Assembly: GCF_001042525.2 (NCBI RefSeq)
Contig: NZ_CP011921.2
Coordinates: forward strand, 1,240,001-1,304,000
Origin: Francisella orientalis FNO12
Lineage (GTDB): Bacteria; Pseudomonadota; Gammaproteobacteria; Francisellales; Francisellaceae
DNA length: 64,000 bases
Direction: 5' to 3'
Shown here: piece by piece, positions 50,328 through 61,540 of the stretch
Layout: every line of letters begins with the position of its first letter
How positions within the stretch are numbered: position 1 is the first letter of the stretch
The notes under the pieces: model-generated
Database searches by the model: none
The model's input: the letters and a program-made list of their open reading frames with translations, nothing else
Told to the model about the DNA's origin: nothing
Made by a program: the position numbers and the translations under genes

Positions 50328-50388
50328 TTTATGCATAGCTCTTATGCATTATTTGCTACAGACATATTAATACTACTACAAATATAAT
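50328..50388 (+). promoter_or_regulatory. LysR-proximal promoter element, copy A
   Basis: TTTATGCATAGCT (50328-50340) is followed by TACAGAC at 50357-50363 and a -10 box TATAAT at 50383-50388, pointing to the Ntn-hydrolase gene. ATGCAT occurs twice (50331-50336 and 50344-50349) in the T-N11-A style common to LysR sites. The same arrangement without gaps occurs at 51526-51585 (copy B). It is in the intergenic region shared with the lysR gene. Confidence 0.6.
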
Positions 50389-50448
50389 AGCTGTGTAAGT
50401 TAACAAATTAACTTTAGCTTTTTTAAATAATCAATAGGAGAGTAAAAA

Positions 50449-51483
50449 ATGAAAAAAATATTATCAAACATTCTACTAACTAGTACAGTATTAGCTACTT
50501 CAGTGCCTGCTATGGCGTGTTCTGAACTTAATCATAATTTTAGTGGAAATATAGGTAAATACTCTACTAGAACCATGGATGTATTTATAGATCTAAAACC
50601 AAATTTAACAGTATACCCAAGAGGTATGGCTCTCTTGAAAAAAATTCTCTTGATTGGACTGACAAATACGGCTATGTTTCTGTTGATGAAACTAATCTAG
50701 AGAATTTAACTGCTGAAGGTATTAATGAAAATGATTAGCCGTACACTTATTATATTTTGGAACAATGCAGCAACCAGAAAGAGGCACTAGCATAAAGGGA
50801 GTCAACGGACTGGTATGGGTAAGATATGTACTTGGCAATTACGCATCCGTACAGGAAGTTATTGACAACTTAAATAACTATCAAATTTATACTCCTCAGA
50901 TTGAACTTAAAGGCAAAAAAGGAAATTTACCTATACAATTATTCAATAGAAGATGCTAGTGGAGATAGTGCAATGATTGAATATGTGGATGGTAAGTTAA
51001 AAATTCATAGACATACTAAAGCTATGACAAATGAGCCAAGTTATGATGAACAGGTAAAAAAACTAAAAGATATCAAAAAACTGATTTATATAACATAGAT
51101 ATGATTCCGGGAGGTGCCAAATCAGAAAATAGATTTATAAGAGCAAACTTTATCAGCAAAAATATAGCTAGTGCAAATACTGCTGACGATGCTGTTAATT
51201 ACATGTTCGCCGCGGCTGATTCTGTATCGGTACCTTTTGTAAAAGGATATAAAGAAGTTGATTTTACAGCTTCTGATATTCAAGACAAATGGCCAACACA
51301 ATGGAAAAATGTAATATCTATGAAAGATAAAAAACTTTACATATCGGATACTCTTTAGGGAATAGAATTTATGTAAACTTAAATGAAGCTAATTTAAAAG
51401 AAGGACAACCAATTAGAAGCGTATCAGTTATGGATAAAACTTTAACTGGTGATGTAACTAGCAAACTAGAACCTCAAAAGTAA
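50449..51483 (+). pseudogene. Decayed exported Ntn-hydrolase (penicillin V acylase / choloylglycine hydrolase type)
   Basis: ATG 50449 behind AGGAGA starts a signal peptide (MKKILSNILLTSTVLATS) ending before the nucleophile Cys in MACSELNHNFSGN, with the typical YSTRTMDVFID next. Frameshifts near 50630 and near 50735 follow (LEKNSLDWTDKYGYVS in one frame, LAVHLLYFGTMQQPERG in the next). Further breaks lie near 50935, 51085 and 51357. The final part ends at TAA 51481. Rebuilt it would be about 345 residues and belongs to the same family as the remnant at 3186-4351. The LysR regulator opposite remains intact. Confidence 0.85.
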
Positions 51484-51525
51484 ATAAAAAATTCATCTAA
51501 ATATCTAATTTACCTTTATATTTCG

Positions 51526-51585
51526 TTTATGCATAGCTGGTATGTAAATTATGGTACAGACTTAGTATTTCACCAGATATATACT
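51526..51585 (+). promoter_or_regulatory. LysR-proximal promoter element, copy B
   Basis: TTTATGCATAGCT (51526-51538) and TACAGAC (51555-51561) repeat copy A with the same 29-base offset and no gaps. About two thirds of the intervening bases differ. A -10-like TATACT (51580-51585) lies where TATAAT lies in copy A (19 versus 20 bases after TACAGA). It points towards the small exported gene at 51627. Confidence 0.6.
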
Positions 51586-51626
51586 AGAAATAAATAAAAT
51601 ATATAGTAAAAAATGAGGAATGAATA

Positions 51627-51763
51627 ATGAGAAAATACTCATATTAGTTTTGATTTTAGCTGGTACTACATCTATTGTTAATGCAAACCCAACAAAATTA
51701 AGATCATATTCAATTGGAGTTAAACGCTATCACACACTGCTAACCCAATCAGATAATATCTAA
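51627..51763 (+). pseudogene. Small exported peptide gene, frameshifted at start
   Basis: ATG 51627 behind GAGGAATGA reads MRKYSY-stop, while one missing A after AGAAAA would give MRK-ILILVLILAGTTSIVNA, a clean signal peptide, then NPTKLRSYSIGVKRYHTLLT and a stop at 51761. The mature peptide would be about 25 residues; it may itself be a truncated longer protein. It follows copy B of the LysR promoter element by about 40 bases. Function unknown. Confidence 0.5.
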
Positions 51764-51860
51764 AAGGCAACTCCCGACTATACTCATCATAACTAATAAA
51801 ACAGTTCTACAGCAAATATTTTGTTAAAATTATCTAATTTAAAATATACTCGAAAATATC

Positions 51861-52784
51861 ATGATATCTCTAATAGGCAAAACTCCTATTATTAAACTAA
51901 AAACCAACAACACTCATAACTTGTATGCCAAATGCGAATGGCTTAATCCTACAGGGAGTATAAAAGATCGAGTTGCAAAATATATGTTAGATAACTTAAT
52001 TAAAAACAAAAAAATAAATCCTAAACAAGTAATCACTGAAGCAAGCTCTGGTAATATGGGAACTTCTCTCGCTGCAATTGGAAAATTATATGATCATCCT
52101 GTATATATTACATGCCCAGAAAAAACTGGAAAAGTAAAAAGAAAAATGATCAAGAGTTTTGGTGCTAACCTAACAATATGTAAAAATACTGCTGATCACA
52201 CAGATGTCGATTTTTATGTCAATAAAGCTAAAGAATTAGCAAAAAATTTAAATGGCATATTAATTAATCAATATGATAATCTACTAAATACAGAGTGTCA
52301 TTACAAAACCACAGGGCAAGAAATAGTTAATTATTTTTTAACTCACTCTCAAAATATTGATTATTTTATAACAGTCGGAGGATCTGGTGGAACTATTACT
52401 GGTTGTGCAAAAAAAATAAAAGAAATATATCCGAAAACCAAAGTTGTCATGCCAGATCCCAAAGGATCTATTTATTATGATATTTTTTATCATGGTAGAT
52501 CAATACAAGAAAATATTTATAGCTATAAGGTTGAAGGTCCTGGTAATCCCATATTATGTAAATCTATGGACATGTCATACATAGATAAAATAATTCAGTT
52601 TACTGATGATGAAGCTATACTAGGATGTCATGAGTTGGCAAAAGAACAAGGAATTTACGCTGGTCATAGTAGTGGTGCAAATTATTTTATAGCGAAGAAG
52701 CTAATTGAAAAACTACCTAAAGATAAGAACTACAATATCTTAATTATGATTTTAGATAACGGTATGAAATATAATTTTGACTAG
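51861..52784 (+). CDS. PLP-dependent cysteine synthase / cystathionine beta-synthase family protein
   Basis: A 307-residue fold-type II PLP enzyme. The PLP-lysine lies in NPTGSIKDRVAKYM (Lys about residue 39). EASSGNMGTSLAAIG is the substrate loop and GGSGGTITGCAKKI the phosphate cradle. GPGNPILCKSMDMSYID and HSSGANYFIAKKL follow. It makes cysteine or cystathionine from serine derivatives and a thiol donor; which one cannot be told. It is the only intact gene in the decayed stretch 50449-56075, which suggests continued selection. Confidence 0.85.
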   Translation: MISLIGKTPIIKLKTNNTHNLYAKCEWLNPTGSIKDRVAKYMLDNLIKNKKINPKQVITEASSGNMGTSLAAIGKLYDHPVYITCPEKTGKVKRKMIKSFGANLTICKNTADHTDVDFYVNKAKELAKNLNGILINQYDNLLNTECHYKTTGQEIVNYFLTHSQNIDYFITVGGSGGTITGCAKKIKEIYPKTKVVMPDPKGSIYYDIFYHGRSIQENIYSYKVEGPGNPILCKSMDMSYIDKIIQFTDDEAILGCHELAKEQGIYAGHSSGANYFIAKKLIEKLPKDKNYNILIMILDNGMKYNFD

Positions 52785-52864
52785 TCTTAGGAAAATATAA
52801 AATGAAATGATATTGAATTACTGTTATTATTAAATTTGTGTATCAATATATAGGAGTATTTCAA

Positions 52865-53022
52865 ATGCCCGGTATATTAATAAGTTTCATATTGCTTTTT
52901 ATTTCTGTTTCTTTTGCTTGGTTTAGTTAGCGCTTAGGTATTATAATGTTCAGCATATTCCTTATTGTAGCTGGACTTGTTTTTCTCCATCATGTAACTG
53001 ATCACTTAACAATATATTTATA
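52865..53022 (+). pseudogene. Decayed DUF5993 small membrane protein
   Basis: ATG 52865 (with GGAGTATTTCAA ahead) reads MPGILISFILLFISVSFAWF, then TAG at 52928, then RLGIIMFSIFLIVAGLVF; one missing T near 52980 breaks the rest, LHHVTDHLTIYL. The two-helix layout and the LHHVTD end match the small DUF5993 proteins that sit next to dsbB genes. It lies 18 bp before the dsbB remnant, in the same direction. Confidence 0.6.
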
Positions 53023-53040
53023 ACTTAGAGGTTTTTATAT

Positions 53041-53617
53041 ATGAAGAAATATTTTAAAGATGATTTAATTAAATTTCTAAGTGCTATAGAACTTACAGGT
53101 ATAACGATTACCATTATTTCTGCATTTTACTTTCAATTTATAATGGGAGAAATTCCTTGTCCACTATGTCTTTTACAAAGATTAGGACTACTAGCAATAG
53201 GATTTGGATTTCTATTAAATATGCCTATAACGTTAGGCCTAGTCATTATGCTTTATCATTATTGGCTGCAGTATTAACATCATTCATTTCATTAAGACAA
53301 ATTGCTCTTCATGTTTCAGATCCTGTTGGTTTTGGATCAACTGTCTTTGGACTACCCATGTATAATGGGTATTTGTAATATCAACGGTTGCAATAGTTTA
53401 TGTAGCCATTACCATGTCATATCCAGATCAATACAAAATAAATAAAGATCCAAATGAAATAAAATAGGCTAAAAATAATAAGGTTCTTGCATTAACTCAT
53501 ATTGTATTTGTAATATTCTTAATAGCTATTTTCACTAACGTCACTTCAACATTTATTGAGTGTGGTGCACATGAATGCCCAGATGATCCTACTAGTTATC
53601 TACTTCTAATAAAATAA
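53041..53617 (+). pseudogene. Decayed disulfide bond formation protein DsbB family
   Basis: ATG 53041 starts a four-helix DsbB-type protein with the CXXC pair in GEIPCPLCLLQRLGLLAIG. Breaks lie near 53218 (frame passes to MKYNVRPSHYALSLLAAVL-like sequence) and near 53368 (TMSYPDQYKINKDPNEIK then TAG 53467). The end reads FIECGAHECPDDPTSYLLL with the second Cys pair CGAHEC. DsbB reoxidises DsbA through quinones. Three lesions make it inactive. Confidence 0.75.
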
Positions 53618-53699
53618 TCATAATATAAATATTAAAACAAATCAACGAGTTATAAACTACTGTGAAGATATTTAAAGCAATAATATTCTATTATATTTA

Positions 53700-54647
53700 T
53701 TAAAACTCTATATCAATATTTCTACATTTAGCCGTATCATAAAAAATATCGAATAAATCTGTAACACTCCAAGGGGGTATCTTCTGGCATTTCTTTAAAC
53801 TCTCTATAAGCCCTTTCTATACACATATATACTCTATTTACACCCTTCCATTCTTTATATTCTTTAAGATCTATAATCTTAGCTGCTTCAATTGATGAGA
53901 TTCCTTAATCATAATATTTTTTTGATTCTGATAAAATATGTTTTAATAAATTTTTAAAATGTAAAACACCCTTTTTATCACAAATAGGCCCATGGCCTGG
54001 TACTACAACATCTGGATTTAAAGAGATAATATAATCTAAAGCCTTAAACCAATTTTTATAAGAACCTACCCAACCAACTGGTATACTATTTTGAAAAACT
54101 ACACCTCCAGCGAAAACAACTTTTTCTTATGAAAAATAAACAATAGTATCGCCAACTTAATGACATGGACCTACATAAATAAGCTCAATATTGTAATCTT
54201 CAATTTTTAAAGTATATTTTTCATCAAATAATTTTGTCGGTAAGACAAGCTCTACATCACTCAAATTATAATCTTCAGCAAGTTGTTTCTCAACTGCTTT
54301 CAAACGTAGATGATTATCATCATTTGTTGAAGATTCTTTCATATGTTCTAGGTTTGCTACTAATTTTATTCTTTCAGGTACCGATTTATGAGCAATAATT
54401 TCAGAGTTTCTAAATAATTGATTACCAAAAACATGATCACAGTCTTCATGTATATTTATAATGAACTTAGGATGTCCTTCTGAAATAGTAGATAGTAAAT
54501 CTATCATCATCTGAGCATGCTTAACATCAGACTGAGTATCTATTAATATTCCATCTCCTAGATTTATAAAACCTGAATTTGCATCACACATCCTATTTTT
54601 TCATTTAATATTGCATAACAACTATCACTAACTTTTTGTAATTTCAC
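53700..54647 (-). pseudogene. Decayed MBL-fold metallo-hydrolase
   Basis: The minus strand holds a metallo-beta-lactamase fold protein: CDANSGFINLGDGILIDTQS, NIHEDCDHVFGNQLF (the metal site reads HEDCDH instead of HxHxDH, as in some relatives), IYVGPCH-stop-VGDTIVYFS-stop-EKVVFAGG, and NPDVVVPGHGPICDKKG. A third stop follows KKYYD, with an extra C in a CCCC run near 53765 and a shift near 54592 at the N-terminus. It may have begun at GTG 54647. Substrate unknown. Confidence 0.72.
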
Positions 54648-54669
54648 AATTAATTTCTCTTTTTTTAAA

Positions 54670-55526
54670 TTATAAATATTTGTTAAACCATTCTAATTGT
54701 TTATTTGATATCTCTTTAAGACGATCTCCAACATAAACATCATAATGTCCAGTACCATCACAATGATACTGTTTTGGCTCATTTGCCTTTTCAAATAAAA
54801 TTTCTGACTCTTGTACAGGAACGACTGTATCATTTTTAGCAGATACTATAAATATAGGAATTTTTATCTTTGATATATAGTCTTCAGGAAAATATTCTGT
54901 AATTATTTCAATAGAAAGCAAAGGGATATCAACATCAAAATGGGGGAAATTAAAAACTTCAGAATTATAAAAATTAATAGATTGCTTATCTACTATTGCT
55001 GATATACGCAATAGATTATTTTCCAATACAGCAAGTCTCGAAGCTTTAGAAACCATTTCATTAAACATCTGTAATTTTTTTCATCTTTTACTTTTTAAAA
55101 AAACTCACTCACCATTTCCAAATGTTACTTGGGCACATAAACATTTAACTCGTTTATCTATTCCTGTTGTTACAATAGAATTAGCACCTCCAAAAGATGA
55201 GCCCAAAAGTCCAATTCTTTCATAATTCACTTCTGGTAAGGTTTGTAAGTATGTGATCATATTTCTAATATCATTAACCTGTTCTTGTGGAACAAGATAA
55301 CTTATAATGCCTTCTCTCTTACCAGAGCCACCATGATCAAATGTAGCTACAACATAGCCATTGGAGGAAAAAAATTCTGCAATAGGAGGTAGTTTATGTT
55401 CCTTTATATCAGTAAAACCATGACACATGACTATAGCTGGAGCACCTTCTTTAGATATATTATTAGGAAAATAATTTCTGCACTTATTTTATTACTATCT
55501 GAATAGAAACATGCTTTTCGTTTCTT
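54670..55526 (-). pseudogene. Decayed alpha/beta hydrolase with lost start codon
   Basis: The nucleophile elbow GLLGSSFGGANS and AIVMCHGFTDIKEHKLPPIA (oxyanion loop) mark an alpha/beta hydrolase; the catalytic Asp and His lie in VSAKNDTVVPV and DGTGHYDVYVG. Pieces 55428-55105 and 55068-54670 are joined by a frameshift near 55090. A further shift near 55450 leads to the N-terminus KRKACFYSDSNKISAE. Where ATG is expected, 7 bases after AGGAG, the sequence has AAG (55526-55524), so the start is also lost. Same strand as the MBL remnant, 22 bp apart. Confidence 0.72.
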
Positions 55527-55833
55527 AAGATTACTCCTAATTAAATTTATATTTTATCAAAAATAATAATACACTATAAGAATCCTCTCATTTTTATGGT
55601 ATTTAATACCAATAATATCTCTTAACAAAATAAAAGCAAATCTAGATTTTAAAAATTAGTAAAACATTTAATAACATCAAATTACTAACTAATTATGGAT
55701 TTTCTTAAATTATTATATTTTAAATAATCAAAATTAAAAAATCATATACAGTATTCGATTTATTTTTTTAAGAAGAACTATTTATACACTTTTGAGTTAT
55801 AATTTATTTACTAGAGCAATTTGAGGAAGTGAA
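55527..55833. other. AT-rich gap without a recognisable gene
   Basis: About 300 bases of very AT-rich sequence between two remnants. I see no open frame, tRNA or clear hairpin. It includes promoters at most, such as for the small gene at 55834. Confidence 0.6.
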
Positions 55834-56075
55834 ATGACTTAAAAAAAGATTATTACTTTTATTTTTTTATTATTCTCTTGTACATTTATATATGTAACAA
55901 CAGATATTAATTTAGATAAAAATACAAACGCAAGTATTCTACAGTCTATACAAAAGAGCTGACAGCAGTAGAAACTGAAACACAAGGATTAATTAATCAA
56001 AAAAAGCAAGATAATCAAAACAGTCAAGATTCATTTGTTATGTATAATAATATAGTTGTTAGACATGGTAATTAA
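55834..56075 (+). pseudogene. Decayed small exported protein
   Basis: ATG 55834 behind GAGGAAGTGAA is followed at codon 3 by TAA, after which a hydrophobic signal, KKIITFIFLLFSCTFIYV, continues in frame. A shift near 55965 joins it to KELTAVETETQGLINQKKQD and a stop at 56073. The whole would be about 80 residues, charged and Gln-rich after the signal. The family is unknown. It is the last protein-coding trace before the rRNA operon. Confidence 0.5.
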
Positions 56076-56209
56076 CGAATTTACTTAAAACACTTTTGAT
56101 AGAATCATAGTTATATAAGTGATAAATATAAATATCAGGAGATTATAGATGAAAGTTGCTGTTTAATATAGCAGTAATAGTTTTAAAAATCATGATGTCT
56201 ATAAATGCA

Positions 56210-56237
56210 AAAAGCCCCATATTTCTATGAGGCTTTT
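56210..56237 (-). terminator. Intrinsic terminator of the rRNA operon
   Basis: On the minus strand AAAAGCCTCAT and ATGGGGCTTTT form an 11-bp stem (one G-U pair) with a 6-base loop, followed by T. It lies about 35 bases after the 5S end. Confidence 0.7.
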
Positions 56238-56271
56238 AAAATGCTTATCACGATAAGTCTTTAATGTAATA

Positions 56272-56386
56272 AGATGGCGATTACCTACTTTCACCTGGGC
56301 ATTGCCAGACTATCATCGGCGTTTTGTAGTTTCACTTCTGAGTTCGGAATGGGATCAGGTGGTTCCTACAAGCTATTATCGCCAAA
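56272..56386 (-). rRNA. rrf: 5S ribosomal RNA
   Basis: The minus strand reads TTGGCGATAATAGCTTGTAG and later ACCTGATCCCATTCCGAACT, the conserved 5S core, then ends with GTAATCGCCATC. Both ends pair as helix I. The ends are set by that helix and may be off by a few bases. Confidence 0.93.
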
Positions 56387-56440
56387 ACTGTGTTTTGGAT
56401 AATATATCTTATAAAGATATTTAACAATTCAGCATAGAAA

Positions 56441-59327
<2,887 letters not shown>

Positions 59328-59378
59328 TCTATTTCTATACTAAATTGTTAAATATCTCTATCTTCGCGTAAATAAGTA

Positions 59379-59454
59379 TGGTGGAGCCAAGCGGGATCGA
59401 ACCGCTGACCCCCTGCGTGCAAAGCAGGTGCTCTCCCAGCTGAGCTATGGCCCC
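59379..59454 (-). tRNA. tRNA-Ala (anticodon TGC)
   Basis: Minus strand: a 76-base cloverleaf starting GGGGCCATAGCTCAGCTGGG, anticodon loop CTTTGCACG and TTCGATCC in the T arm, with CCA encoded. Lies in the 16S-23S spacer after tRNA-Ile, the usual order. Confidence 0.97.
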
Positions 59455-59462
59455 AAAATTAC

Positions 59463-59539
<77 letters not shown>

Positions 59540-59635
59540 ATATTCTATTTACACTAAAATATATTACCTACAAACACTATGCTAAATCACTTGAATATGT
59601 AATTAGAGCTTATTTCTATTTTTTCGTATTTTCGT

Positions 59636-61163
<1,528 letters not shown>

Positions 61164-61296
61164 AATTCTCAAATTCTGACTCTAACTACTGATACTCAAA
61201 TTCTTTAACAAAGTGTTTGTATATAATATATCTCTTAAATATCTTAGAAGCCTTAGCTTCCTACCGTTGACATCACCCGTCAGCCGGTGAAGACAT

Positions 61297-61325
61297 ATAA
61301 TACGCATCACTCATCCAAAATGCAA
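61297..61325 (-). promoter_or_regulatory. rRNA operon promoter
   Basis: Minus strand TTGCAT (61320-61325), 17 bases, TATTAT (61297-61302), about 130 bases before the 16S start. The leader that follows has a short palindrome, TCACC with GGTGA at 61274-61291. Confidence 0.7.
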
Positions 61326-61464
61326 CTACTTTTTTCAAAAAAATTAAACTTTTTACAACTTTTTTATATTACACACTATTTCAATCACAAAAGCACCTTT
61401 TCATATAGCCTTTTTGCCACTTCATAACATATTTACCCTGTTTTATAACATAATAAAATTTGAG

Positions 61465-61485
61465 CTGTAAAACATATAGTATTAT
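61465..61485 (+). promoter_or_regulatory. pdpA upstream region with a CTGTAAAA element
   Basis: CTGTAAAA at 61465-61472 resembles the PigR response element described upstream of MglA/SspA/PigR-activated Francisella promoters. It is followed at once by -10-like sequence (TATAGTATTAT, 61475-61485), about 55-75 bases before pdpA. The consensus is from memory; the position relative to the start site is inferred. Confidence 0.45.
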
Positions 61486-61540
61486 CAATGTGCTTATGTA
61501 AAATGTTTTCAACTAAGTATTTTAATTACATAATTAGGCA

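Noticed and set aside
49243-56240. Search for an insertion sequence or prophage in the decayed region
   Set aside because: No transposase-like frame, terminal inverted repeat pair or integrase seen; decay is by point changes and small shifts.
61274-61291. Short palindrome in the rRNA leader as an operator
   Set aside because: It lies downstream of the promoter in the transcribed leader; most likely part of pre-rRNA folding.
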